A stretch of 64,000 nucleotides of DNA, taken from assembly GCA_037951105.1 (NCBI GenBank), contig JBAMJV010002102.1, forward strand, positions 124,001 through 188,000, given 5' to 3'. A program made the position numbers and the translations under genes. Origin of the DNA: Echinarachnius parma. Lineage: Eukaryota > Echinodermata > Echinoidea > Clypeasteroida > Echinarachniidae. Below are positions 13,575-25,261 of the stretch, piece by piece. How positions within the stretch are numbered: position 1 is the stretch's first letter; every line of letters begins with the position of its first letter. The notes beneath the pieces were generated by a model that was given only the letters and a program-made list of their open reading frames with translations, did no database searches and had not been told where the DNA came from.

Positions 13575-13932
13575 GTCAAACTACTATGCTTACCAAATAT
13601 GCTGTTGTATTGTCCTTTGAAATCCGAATCGTAACATTTGAGCTCCTTTTCTCTGGAAAAAAATTAGTAGTTGCTGCACACTCTGAAACGTAACACAAAG
13701 TATGGACCCGAAGCGTGCACGCCCACCCCGCGCTATAAAATCCCATCGCAAAGAAGATCGGTCTCTCATAGAATAACACGTGTTTCGTCGCGGCGGCGAG
13801 CGAGGCAGGCGCATCGTATATCGATGGGCAGGCGAAGCGAACACTCCGGGATCGAGAGCACAAACGGACGCGTCTGAATACTCATGCACGTATTCAAGAG
13901 CAAGCTTCCTGCACGATTTCTTGTCGGTAGAT
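13575..13932 (-). repeat. Right arm of a 12.6-kb inverted repeat
   Basis: Reverse-complement partner of 1365-1983, without the nested foldback. The TATA-like CTATAAAA (13733-13740) reads inward. The short open frames that begin with ATG in each arm do not stay in register, so a conserved protein is unlikely. Confidence 0.8.
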
Positions 13933-15140
13933 GGCATCAGCTAGGTATGTCGATGCTAACGCACTTTCCTATATGTTGCGTGTAAATGGTCCAGTTAACT
14001 GGACCAATTTACTAGTAGTAGATGTGCGTGAGCGATATATTATGGGAACGTCCGTGATGAAAACTATGCTTTCTTTGGTCATGTAATTATGCAATATATG
14101 ATCTAGACAGCAATTGATCCTATTAACATGCACATTAAAATATTTGATACGGGAATACGAGCGTATATAGGTGCGTTCCTAAAAAATGCGGCTATAGTCG
14201 AAAGGCAAAGGTTCCGAATAACACATTTTTTTTTTTTTAAATTAACTATTCAGTCAAAGTTTGGACGTTTGTATTTTCTATTTGGCAAATAAAACACAAT
14301 CCACGTTTGGCATACAGAGAGAAGCAAGTCTTAGAAGTAAATTGTCCGAATATAAGCTGTATATGACAGAAAATAAATGAGATATATGGGTACTAAATCT
14401 ATATCTACATAATCCCTCACGGACGTTCGCCTTTTGGAGATGGGTTACTTCAACAGTGAATAAAAACGGAACCACATGTCATAGTGATACACATGGTCAT
14501 GGAGTTTCCCAGTATAATGGGGTACGCCTGAAAGCTAGGATTGCATGCTTTCACATTAGATAGATGTCTTTGAATTAAAAAAATTAATTGAATTTTACCC
14601 TGTTTGGGCCAAAAAGTGCACTTTTCAAAATTCTGACCCATATGTTCATGCCATATACCAATAGTAATACAACACAGATAAGCATACACGGGGCAAGTCA
14701 AATTAATCTAGTCAAACGACTGCGGGGCCGGGGGCGTGAAATTTCATTGAAAATGAACAGTTATCAAGTATATCAATCATGTGCATGCCAATAAAGCGAA
14801 AAGTATGGATTTAAACTCTACGAAAAGGTTATATACTTACGATTTTATCGAAGGAAAAGAAGTATTGATGAATTTCAGTGCACAACGAATGATAGGCAGC
14901 CGCATACAAAGTATTTTACACATGGTCGACTCGACAGATCATATGGGCGCGCGCGGCAGCTACGGCCGGCCGGCATGCATGCAGACGTGTACCTGTTTTC
15001 GCGGCTTGTTTTGGCGGTAAAAAGTTGTCGACGACAAGCTGCTAGCTTGCAATGCTGCATCCTGATTGGTCAATTTTCTCCGAAGTGACGTCATATATTT
15101 GACTTCGCTGATTTTCAGGCTGCGTTGGAGGAGATATCGC
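13933..15140. other. No gene seen
   Basis: Holds GAACGTCCGTGA motifs at 14046 and (complement) 14417, and a GC-rich patch GGCCGGCCGGCATGCATGC near 14963. Short frames have no recognisable domain. Confidence 0.55.
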
Positions 15141-15300
15141 ATCCCTTCTCGTAAGATTGTTGCATTAGGAGTGTACACAACAAGAAAAAGAATAGTTTTG
15201 ACTAGAAAAGACGTTTCCCGGTGAATAGTACCGGTGAATAGTACCCTTTGTATTGTGACGTCACGCATAGTTCACCTTTTCCCCGGGAAAAAGGGTACTA
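15141..15300 (+). repeat. Direct repeat, copy 1
   Basis: Starts CCCTTCTCGTAAGATTGTTG and runs through GACGTTTCCCGGTGAATAGT to CCCCGGGAAAAAGGGTA. The same sequence occurs at 16199-16345 in the same orientation; here GGTGAATAGTACC is duplicated. Confidence 0.85.
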
Positions 15301-16049
15301 TGTCCCCCCTCCCCCCAAACAAAATAAATAAAAACAAAACAAACAAAGCAAGATCATAGATTTTTTTTGCCCGCTCAGGTGTAGATATGCGTGTTATAAC
15401 AACCTCTCAGCGAGCGGTTGTCTTGTTTTAGCTTGCGATAGATGCTCGACCAGCTTTTCTAAAGAGTAATTAAACAAAAAATACAGAATATTTTTACCGT
15501 GAATATCAATAAGTTCCAAAGAATATTCTAGAGATGCATTTCATGTATAACATGGCGGTATTCGAATGCAAAACTTCCGAAAATGGGGCACAATTTGCAT
15601 CGTTGATCTTCAGTGGCCGTGACAGTAATTCGTCATTCGACAATTAAATTGCAGCGGTCACTGCACTATGGCACATGCACACCGTGTGTGTATGTGTAAT
15701 TTATTTCCCCATTCAATTATGTATACATGTTAATGTAAAGCAGGTTAATTATATATTCACATTGCTGCGCGTGTTTTGCATTTGGGCGCGCAATAGTTGT
15801 TAATGCGCGTACTCATGAATGGAAAGGTTGCGCAATACGCGCTCTGCGTTAGGAATATTACGCAAAGGGGGCCAGTGTCACAAACAGAACAAAGTAAGTG
15901 ATGGTGCCATGTTCAATGGTTTGTTTTCCTTTATTATATCAATACTATCAATGGTTTGTTTTTCTTTATATTATATTTTAATTTGATTTGAACAATACAG
16001 GTCGAAGGGATATAAAACAAATATACAATGACTCATTCTCGGAACAAGC

Positions 16050-16155
16050 TTAAACTATTCGCACTCAGGAACAACAATAGTACCATTCTCCCTCGGGCCG
16101 ATGGCCCTCGGGAGAACAGTACTATTTGATGTTCCTTCGATGCGAATAGTTTTAG
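16050..16155. repeat. Short hairpin repeat (AACTATTCGCACTCAGGAACA family)
   Basis: AAACTATTCGCACTCAGGAA at the left pairs with TTCCTTCGATGCGAATAGTTT at the right around a CCCTCGGGCCGATGGCCCTCGGG core. Left halves recur at about 16480 and 16555, the last cut off by the palindrome starting at about 16599. Confidence 0.75.
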
Positions 16156-16198
16156 CTAGATCCTCGAGTGTCATTGTATATTTGTATACTGTATTATT

Positions 16199-16345
16199 AT
16201 CCCTTCTCGTAAGATTGTTGCATTAAGAGTGTACACAACAAGAAAAAGAATAGTTTTGACTAGAAAAGACGTTTCCCGGTGAATAGTACCCTTTGTATTG
16301 CTGACGTCACACATAGTTCAACTTTTCCCCTGGAAAAAAGGTATG
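16199..16345 (+). repeat. Direct repeat, copy 2
   Basis: Second copy of the 15141-15300 repeat, about 1.06 kb downstream. It could be a solo-LTR-like or tandem-duplication remnant; no retroelement coding sequence lies between the copies. Confidence 0.85.
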
Positions 16346-16598
16346 GTATCGGGTCCTATTACCGGATACCATTTCTTTACGCCATGAAAACGATCAACAT
16401 GAAGAACAGAGATATGAATAAAACACAAATAAGTGATCTATATATTCTCACGATAAAGAATTGATAACTTATTTCATAAAACTATTCGCACTCAGGAACA
16501 ACAATAGTTATAAAAACATTTAAAACATTTAAAACATATAAAAACAATAGTTATAAAACTATTCGCACTCAGGAACAACAATAGTACCATTCTCCTTT

Positions 16599-18359
16599 TA
16601 TTGATTCATATTCTAGAATGGTTAAGAAGAAATTTCAGCTTTGTTGCCACCTTGGCAACATTGGGCAACTTTTTTTATAAGCATTATAAAGTTAATTAGC
16701 TAATTTGCATATTTGTGAAATAAGGTCAGGGGTAATTTTCTATCTAGGAATAGTACAATATTGATAAAAACAAGTATTCTAGGGTATTTGGGGGCAAGGA
16801 TTCCATTTCCGGTGCTCGTTTGTAAGTGCCATATGAGAAACACCCTGAAATCCAAGATGGCTGCCCCTAATTTGCATATTTATGAATATTATTGATTTTC
16901 AGTGGCTACAGCCCCTAATAAGCAATAATTCCGGATCATTATTTTTCAGTTATGTTCTAAGTATGTATTTAAGATATCAAAGATTAGTTGCCATCGTGGC
17001 AACCTCTAGCAATGCATATTATTTGCATAATTAGGTATTTTACCTAATTTGCATATTCCCCCAAATCGAGTATATTAATAATAATAATAATATTAGGCAT
17101 TTAGCGGCGCTATTCATAGTAAACTATATCACAGCGCTTACAATATTATTACCCCGGTCAACGGATACACACACTGCAATCAATCCTGCACATTAAGTGC
17201 ACATTTTCCACTCCCTGGGGAGTATTCCAGCAAGTCGCCTATTAGGCGCGCACAGTGCTAAGGAAATACGTTCCCATCCTTCCGGGTACCCATTTATACA
17301 CCTGGGTCGAGAGCAGCAATAGTGGATAAATTGTCTTGCCGAAGGACAAACGCGGTGGGCTGGGTTCGAACCCGGGATCTCACGATTGGAAAGCGCGCGC
17401 TCTACCAATGTTGCCACACCACATCCCGGAAAGTAAAAAAGACAAGTAATACCACTTTTCCAAGGTTTTGGGGGGCAACAGATCCATTTTTGATGCTTAT
17501 TTACCTGTATCACCATGGCAACCATCTCAAATCCAAGATGGCTGCTCCCCAAATTACACATGTTATGATACACGACTATATTATTTCGGTTACATTAGAT
17601 TGATATTATAATGTTTGGACTTTTAATTATTGGAATGAGCAACTAGAATACTTGAATCACAATGTAGTTGTTTGATTACAGTAAAAAAAATCATACTTTT
17701 ATAAAATAGATGCCATTAAAGTGGCAAATAGCATTATTTACTTTATAATGACAAAGGCGGCCATCTTGGATTTATGTGGGTTGCCAAGGTGATACGTCGA
17801 ATTAAGTATCATGAATGGATTTGTTGCCCCCTAAAACCTTGGAAAAGTGGTATTACTTGTCATTTTAACTTTTCGGGTTCCCAATATACTCGATTTAGGG
17901 GAATATGCAAATTAGGCAAAATACCTAATTATGCTAATTTTATGCATTGCTAGATGTTGCCGAGGTGGCAACCAAGATAAATTATCTTTATCACACATTT
18001 AGAACATGATTGATCAAAATAATAAGTAATTTTGGCTTATTAGAGGCTGTAGCCACTGAAAATTAATAATATTCATAAATATGCAAATTAGGGGCAGCCA
18101 TCATGGATTTCAGGGTGTTGCCCATATGCCACTTACAAACGAGCACCGAAAATGGAATCCTTGCCCCAAAATACCCTAGAATACTTGTTTTTATCAATAT
18201 TGTACTATTCCTGGATAGAAAATGACCCCTGACCTTATTTCACAAATATGCAAATTAGCTAATTAACTTTATAATGCTTATAAAAAAAGTTGCCCAATGT
18301 TGCCAAGGTGGCAACAAAGCTGAAATTTCTTCTTAACCCTTCTAGAATATGAATCAATA
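16599..18359. mobile_element. 1.76-kb palindromic element
   Basis: TATTGATTCATATTCTAGAA at the left is matched in inverse at the right, and the arms match almost throughout (TTGCCACCTTGGCAACATTG, AATTAGCTAATTTGCATA, AATCCAAGATGGCTGC), turning near 17640. The left arm alone carries a SINE (17077-17424). No clear target duplication and no transposase. Confidence 0.82.
17077..17424 (-). mobile_element. tRNA-derived SINE inserted in one arm of the palindrome
   Basis: Read on the minus strand: a tRNA-like head with A box TGGCAACATTGGTAGAGCGC and B box GGGTTCGAACCC, a central part with TTCGGCAAGACAATTTATCC and CAGGTGTATAAATGGGTACC, and a 3' end CGCCGCTAAATGCCTAATATT followed by (ATT)n. This is the layout of tRNA-headed metazoan SINEs with an ATT-type tail. 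The partner arm lacks it. Confidence 0.82.
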
Positions 18360-18363
18360 AAAA

Positions 18364-19080
18364 AAACGTTGGACTAAAGAACGTGTCCAGGTCCGAGAAA
18401 AATCTACACGACTAGGGGATGATACGTCATTTTGACCATCTTCGGCGAGGGAGCGAAGCGACCAACCCAGCAGCATGGACAAGATTTTATGACCGGAGGT
18501 GGTGGGGGGTGGGGTGTATATAGGGGGCACACACTTTTAGATTGAGCTGTTTAGAAATTTAAAGATTATTGCAAAATTGCCAACACACTGATTGAACCCT
18601 GAATGGAATAAACAAAGTGTGTCCAGGGGGCGAATCCCCGGAAGCTTTGGGCTTCATTATACAGAACTAAAAATGTTGTCCAGATTGAAAAAAGGAAACA
18701 TAGTTAGAATGAGTAAATAGTTATATAATTTTTATAAAGTGAGCTAAATTTGAGTGGGCATAGGGAGAGTTCCTGAATAAATTTGTCATACGTGTACAGG
18801 GGACCGGGTCAAATGAATATAATGGGGGCCAGGGGGCATAGCCCCCGTAAGCTTATGGGTTTTGCATTGCAGAACTTAAAGATGAAGGCTAGTTTTGGAA
18901 ACGCCCCCCTATCAAAAAATGAAATGGAAGCTCTTATTACCAAACATGTGAAAGAATATGTTTTGACTAATACGTGATGATACAAATTTTGCCAAGAAAC
19001 CGCCTACTTATTGATACATTTGAAAAATTATTAATTGATCGTCTGCAGATAGATATCGCCAACCCAGGACGAAATTCCAG
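18364..19080. repeat. No gene; units with a GGGGGC..GCCCCC hairpin
   Basis: GTCCAGGGGGCGAATCCCCGGAAGCTT at about 18611 and GGCCAGGGGGCATAGCCCCCGTAAGCTT near 18827 belong to a unit repeated again at about 19890-19960 and 20060-20125. Each unit carries GGGAC(C/A)GGGTCAA before the hairpin and a CAGAACT(T)AAA stretch after it. Confidence 0.7.
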
Positions 19081-19416
19081 TTGAAATTCTAATTGGTACC
19101 CATTGAAACCAATTGGTACCCATTGAATTCAATGGGTACCCATTGAGACCAATTTTCCCATTGAAATTCTAATTGGTACCCATTGAACTCAATGGGTAAC
19201 CATTGAAACCAATTGTACCCATTGAAATTCTAATTGGTACCCATTGAAACTGAATTCAATTGGTACCCATTGGCATTGGTTTCAATGGGTACCCATTGAA
19301 TTAAATTGGTATTTGTTTCAATTTCCATGTATGCATGCTCTTCGATTACCAATTGATTTCAATTGGTAATTTTCAATAGGTAATTTTCAATTGGTACCAA
19401 TTGATTTCAATTGGTA
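19081..19416. repeat. Palindromic minisatellite (AATTGGTACCCATTGAA)
   Basis: Runs of AATTGGTACCCATTGAA and its complement TTCAATGGGTACC alternate, so units lie in both orientations. Toward the right the core changes to AATTGGTAATTTTCAAT. Confidence 0.9.
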
Positions 19417-20404
19417 ATATAGTCCATAGATATAGTCAATGGGAATTTCACCCTGGGAAGTCGGAATCGCCCATACGCTATGTACAATGACCACGTGCGA
19501 GTACACGAGGTGTTCGCTATACGGGCTTGTCCCCAGCTTGACGATATCTCCCCCAGTGCTAGCGGCGCGGACAGGTCCGAACGGGCGGTGGATTTATAAA
19601 TTTCACAGGCGGATATTGGATTTCTTCCGATATTTCTGTATTTAACGATGCTTAGGTTCGGATTTTACCACACAAGCCCTATTTCAATACTTATTCAACA
19701 ATAATGATCAATATAGATGTATTCGGCTTCTTTCCCAAAACTGGAATTCATCTTTAATAATATTACTGTATGTTGTCCAGATTAAAACAAAATAGTTAGG
19801 TATTATATGGTAGTCTATAATAGTTAGCTTGATTTTAGTGCACATAGCGAGAGTTCCTGAATAAGACTATTAATGTACGTGTAAACGGGACAGGGTCAAG
19901 TGATTATATGGGGTCCATGGGGGCGCAGCCCCAGAAGCTTTTTATTGTTGCTACACAGAACTAAAGATGTTGTAAAGATTCAGAACTTAGATAGGCCTAG
20001 TAAGCTTAATTTTAGTCAGCATATAGCAAGAGTTCCTGAATACAACTAGTTTACGTATACAGCGGACCGGGTCAAATTACTTTTACGGGGGTCCAGGGGG
20101 CATAGCTCCCGGAAGCTTTTGGATTTTGGCTGATTAACACTCTCAAGATGTGGTTTAAATTGTACATGTATTAAAGGGAGAGATCCTCTTTTGCAAGCCA
20201 AAATTCAAAAGTTGCGAGGTTATTGTCTTATATGAAAGGAAATGTCATTTAATAGCATGCCTGAAAAAATTAGGGCTTGAAATCTCTTTTTCGTGGAGTT
20301 ATAGACCTAAAACTTATTAAACTGAGGGACGTCGGTTTAATGGGTACATACGTATTTTCGGCCGGTGAGTAATTTCGTACACAGATTACACGGAGTGCCA
20401 GATC
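19417..20404. other. No gene seen; two further GGGGGC..GCCCCC units
   Basis: Contains the third and fourth copies of the hairpin unit (about 19890-19960 and 20060-20125), spaced about 170 bp. An open frame at 19439-19645 has no recognisable motif. Confidence 0.6.
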
Positions 20405-21217
20405 GGGTTACAGTCCGTTATTCTGAAGGTTCGTTATTCCGAAGGTTCAGTTATTCCGAATGTTCGTTATTCCGAAGGTTCGTTATTCCGAAGGTTCGTT
20501 ATTCCGAAGGTTCGTTATTCCGAAGGTTCGTTATTCCGAAGGTTCGTTGATCCGAAAATAAAATCGGGTTCGTTATTCCGAAGGTTCGTTAGTCCTAAAA
20601 TGAAATAGGGTTCGTTAATCCGAAAATTAAATAAATACGACGTAGAAAAGAATTGACTTGATTTGATTTTGAGTAGTGTGGACTTGGGAAAGGGGATCAA
20701 TCTTAGAGTCTAATTGCCGTGGTTGCATGTGGGGGGGGGGGGGGTGGGTGGGGGGGGGGGGGTGGGTGGGGGGGGGGGGAGAAGGGGAGGGGGGCAAAGA
20801 GTGGCTTTACAATTCTAGTCAAATTGTATGTCTTTTTTCTTTGTAAAACAGTGCAATAAGAATGAGATATATATATTTATATCTTTCTCATGTAAAAAAA
20901 CATGAAATAAAACCAAAATCAATTTGATATAATTATAATTATGTCATAAAGTAAGATTTTGCTGCTTGATATCAGTCAAAAATAATTTTATTTGTCTGAA
21001 TTGTATGTATTTCATCATAAATAGCAAATAAGGGCAGGGTGTGGGAGGGGGGGGGGGTCCCCCCCCCCCCCCCCCCCCCGTTAGGGAGCTTTGGCATTTT
21101 TTAAATTGAAACTGTGCAATCTGAGTTTTTACTCTCTTTTCCAATAAAATTAGATAAAAGCCATGATTTAAATTGATTTGGGAGGGGGGCCCATGACACC
21201 CCCACCACTACGCCAGT

Positions 21218-21224
21218 GCACACA

Positions 21225-21306
<82 letters not shown>

Positions 21307-21327
21307 CACACACACACGCACACACAC
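21218..21327. repeat. (AC)n microsatellite
   Basis: Dinucleotide run with a few G interruptions, in the first half of the internal duplication. A shorter copy occupies 22112-22161. Confidence 0.97.
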
Positions 21328-22110
21328 CCTATTTCATTTTAGGATTAACGAACCCTATTTCATTTTAGGACTAACGAACCTTCGGAATAACGAACCCGAT
21401 TTCATTTTAGGAATAGCGAACCTTCGGAATAACGAACCTTCGGAATAAACGAACCCGATTTCACTTTAGGAATAGCGAACCTTCGGAATAACGAACCTTC
21501 GGAATAACGAACCCGATTTCATTTTAGGAATAGCGAACGTTCGGAATAACGAACCTTCGGAATAACGAACCTTCGGAATAATGAACCTTCGGAATAATGC
21601 AACAAATGTTCGGATTAACGAACCCTATTTCATTTTCGGATTAACGAACACCCAGGTATAGGAAATTTGCGTGTTCGGAATAACGAACCTTCGGAATAAC
21701 GAACCTTCGGAATAACGAACCTTCGGAATAACGAACCGCACCCATTATATATATATATTTATATCTTTCTCATGTAAAAAACATGAAATAAAACCAAAAT
21801 CAATTTGATATAATTATAATTATGTCATAAAGTTAGATTTTGCTGCTTGATATCAGTCCAAAATCACATTTTATTTGTCTGAATTGTATGTATTTCATCC
21901 TAACTAGCAACTAAGGGCAGGGTGTGGGAGGGGGGTGTCCCCCCCCCCCCCCCCCACCCCCGTTAGGGAGCTTGGCATTTTAAAAATTGAAACTGTGCAA
22001 TCTGAGTTTTTACTCTCTTTTCCAATAAAATTAGATAAAAGCCATGATTTAAATTGATTTGGGAGGGGGGCCCATGACACCCCCCCCCCCCCCCCCACCA
22101 CTACGCCAGT

Positions 22111-22111
<1 letters not shown>

Positions 22112-22159
<48 letters not shown>

Positions 22160-22161
22160 CA
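22112..22161. repeat. (AC)n microsatellite, second copy
   Basis: Same position in the second duplicated segment, less than half as long as the first copy. Confidence 0.97.
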
Positions 22162-22617
22162 CCCTATTTCATTTTAGGATTAACGAACCCTATTTCATTT
22201 TAGGACTAACGAACCTTCGGAATAACGAACCCGATTTCATTTTAGGAATAGCGAACCTTTGGAATAACGAACCTTCGGAATAACGAACCTTCGGAATAAC
22301 GAACCCGATTTCATTTTAGGAATAGCGAACCTTCGGAATAACGAACCTTCGGAATAAAGAACCTTCGGAATAACGAACCTTCGGAATAATGAACCCGAAT
22401 TCATTTTAGGAATAGCGAACCTTCGGAATAACGAACCTTCGGAATAACGAACCTTCGGAATAATGCAACAAATGTTCGGATTAACGAACCCTATTTCATT
22501 TTCGGATTAACGAACACTCAGGTATAGGAAATTTGCGTGTTCGGAATAACGAACCTTCGGAATAACGAACCTTCGGAATAACGAACCTTCGGAATAACGA
22601 ACCGCACCCGCCAGATC

Positions 22618-23950
22618 GGTATGCATGACCCCTACGTGACCCGCGCTAGCTACGTGACCCACGCATAAGTACTAATGTGTGAGTGTTTACTAAGCAAAAT
22701 ACCCAAACATCGCTTAAACTGACTACATGTAATTATATATTCTTTATTTTTGAGATCTTTTTCCGTGACATACATTAACAAATGTCGGCTTCACAATACC
22801 TTTACGAGAATCAATACATAATAATACTCTAACGCGACGAGGGGGGTCGCGCGTGCATTACCAATGGCAATTTCTAAAAATGCATCTCCTCTTTTTCCGG
22901 CGCTCCTCGATCGCCGCGACCCGGACCCGTCGACGGGCCCGGTCTCGGAGCTCCGGACTGTCGCATTCCCGACTCCCGGCGCGGTCGGGATCGACGTCCA
23001 GATGGCCCCAAAGTTCGTCTAATTTATTCATTATTCATGACGCTCATGACGCCGCGAGTCACCATCGATTTTATAGAGTCGCGTGGATAAGGACTAGCTA
23101 TCATTCGCGCGCGACTGAGCCCTGCTTTCCGACGAGCGAGTTCCCTTCGAGGGATTTGTAGATATCGGGCCTATGAATATTCAAAAGGAATGGTCTTGGA
23201 CCCTTCTATCAGAGACTTTATTTACACAGCTAATTGGTCTTGCGGTAAATTTATACACTGAATCGCGCTCATAAAATTGCATGGATAAGACCAACCTATG
23301 CCTTGGCGTGTCGTTAATGGCGAGCGCATTCCTTTCGAGCGATTAGTATCCGTGGCTCATAAAAAGATTTGGAACATGGGGGAGAGGGCCTATTTACATA
23401 GCGGTATAGTCTGCGATAAGCTTCAGGGCTAGGGCCCGCCGCAGAAATACTTTATTTACATAGCGATTAAGTCTCCGGTGGGTTTTTTCCAAATGGTATA
23501 TAGGGGAAAAGACATTTTGTACACGAAGCTGTGTCTATTAATTTTAGTTGCTTTCGGGGATTTTCATACGAATTCGGTGTATTGGTATAGGAACAGCAAA
23601 CTCAAGCATATCTTGCAAGAGTAGTCAATAATAATCAATGCATTTAGATACTCTCGGCTTCAGAGAAATGGGAACGGGTTTCATTAGCACTGTGTGAGCC
23701 TAACAGTACAGGCAACTTGCTGGAATACTCCCTTCGAAGGTGGAAAATGTGCATTCCTTTTGATTTATAAACAAAACAAAATAAGGCTGACAGGATAAAG
23801 AAATGTTTAGAGTTTTCTCCGGGACGCAATGAAATGACGCAATTTATAATATCTTTACAATATTCATTAACTTAAAAAAGAGGAAAAGGATGGGGTTTTG
23901 AGTATCAAATTGTTCATGCTCATATTTAATTGAATTAAAACAAATCTGTT
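22618..23950. other. No gene seen; GC-rich patch
   Basis: A GC-rich stretch at about 22835-23010 (CGATCGCCGCGACCCGGACC) gives an arginine/serine-rich open frame that looks like a composition effect. The rest is unique. Confidence 0.55.
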
Positions 23951-25200
23951 CTGATAACCGTCATTCTTGGCCGAGACCAAGCCAACGGGGATGTTGGTGA
24001 TAAGCAGGGGCGCCGGGGGATGTGGGGGGGGGGGGGGGTGGTGGGGGCGGGGGATGTTACTGTTTTCCACCGTGGGCGGGGGGGGGGGGTATCGCCCAAA
24101 ATATGGGAGGGGTATTCTTGCTCAAATTACGGGTGTGTGTGCGGGGGGGGGGGGGAGAAAACATAACGCACTTTTTTTATTTTGAAAGCAGGTAGTCATG
24201 AGGGGGAGGGCTACTTTACAAAATGCATCGTTGACCGAGAACACTTGATGGGGGGGGGGGGGGGGCGGGAAGCAGGGAGGCGGGGGGGGGGGGTAACTGT
24301 TTTCCGAGGCTTTCTATTAGGCGGGGAACGGGGGTATCCATCACCAATAATAGAGGGTGCTTAATTATCGGCCGAAATTGGGTGGAGGGGTTCACCGTTT
24401 CGCGGGTGTATTGTGTAAGTGGGGAATGGGGGGGGGGGGGGGGGGTGTTCCATCCCATATAATTGTATCAAAATGGTTTAAACTACAGTTTGATAGAATA
24501 AACATCAACAAATTAGCTATAATTACGTGTATAAATCTAGGGATAGGTTCAGTATTAGTATCATTGTTATAATTTGGTTATATAACTGATTATAATATGT
24601 TTGGTTTTATTTTGTTGTAAGGAACTGTTGATACAATACAACGCATGGTTTTGATTATTCTTAATCTTCTGAATTATTTCCAATACCGTGTGCATAAGTG
24701 ATGATTTTCACGGGGTGATTGCGGACCCATTTTGATTTATAATGCAGCAAAAAACTAAACAAAAGAGGTTCACAGGATAAAGAAATGATACAAATTTTCC
24801 CCGGGAGCTAATTGCTCCTCAAGAAATTACGCAATTTATATCTGTATGATATTCAAGCACTTGAAAAAAAGGTGAGGTCTCGAATTATCCCCCCCCCCCC
24901 CCCAAAAAAAAAAAACAAAAAAAAATTATTAAATAATAATAATAATAAATAAATAAATTTTAAAAAGGGGGGAAATAACCGTTCGCAGGTTTTTATTATG
25001 TAACAGCTTAAAAAATACCAGTTTAAAAAAATACACAATGATCTCTTCATTGTACCAATACTTCATTTGGAGATCGTCGTGCAGTTTGTGATACAAGCTC
25101 AATATTTGACACAGAGACCAATATTGTGTCACAATCAGTTCATTTTGCGATACAAGCAACGAAATAACCATAAATATAGCTTTAAAGGACAAGTAACACC
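23951..25200. repeat. No gene; many poly-G tracts
   Basis: G-runs of about 8-18 bases at roughly 24025, 24078, 24145, 24250, 24281 and 24427, and a C-run followed by A-run at 24890-24915. TGTTTTCCACCG and TGTTTTCCGAGG recur between them. The proline- or glycine-rich frames are artefacts of the runs. Confidence 0.8.
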
Positions 25201-25234
25201 TCGAAAAAGCAAAATGGCTGCCGCAGCAAAGAGC

Positions 25235-25261
25235 GCCCGTTTAACGGGCGCCAACAGCTAG
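25235..25261 (+). mobile_element. Helitron-type 3' end (hairpin plus CTAG)
   Basis: Hairpin GCCCGTTTAACGGGC (25235-25249) is followed after eight bases by CTAG (25258-25261) and then T. That is the classical Helitron 3' terminus (short hairpin, then CTRR, inserted before T). The 5' end of this copy was not found. Confidence 0.65.

Larger units (their letters stand above)
20405..22609. mobile_element. 2.2-kb minisatellite-bodied element with 8-bp TSD
   Basis: GCCAGATC flanks both ends (20397-20404 and 22610-22617). It starts GGGTTACAGTCCG and ends GAACCGCACCC. TTCGTTATTCCGAAGG units lead at the left; inverted units follow in two blocks. The interior carries a tandem duplication of about 880 bp (from about 20866 and 21747), each with G/C runs, an (AC)n run and an inverted-unit block. 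Shared ends with 60521-61284 and different TSDs prove mobility. Confidence 0.85.

Noticed and set aside
20417..20545. Regularly repeated TTCGTTATTCCGAAGG units resembling a CRISPR array
   Set aside because: The units abut without unique spacers, occur inverted elsewhere in the same element, and the genome is eukaryotic.
21101..22158. Valine/cysteine-rich open frames
   Set aside because: Produced by (AC)n and poly-C/G runs.
22853..23161. Arginine/serine-rich frame of 102 codons
   Set aside because: Compositional effect of a GC-rich patch; no domain, no splice partner and no paralogue in the window.
23867..24458. Glycine- or proline-rich frames near 24 kb
   Set aside because: Entirely due to poly-G tracts; run lengths are also unreliable in assemblies.
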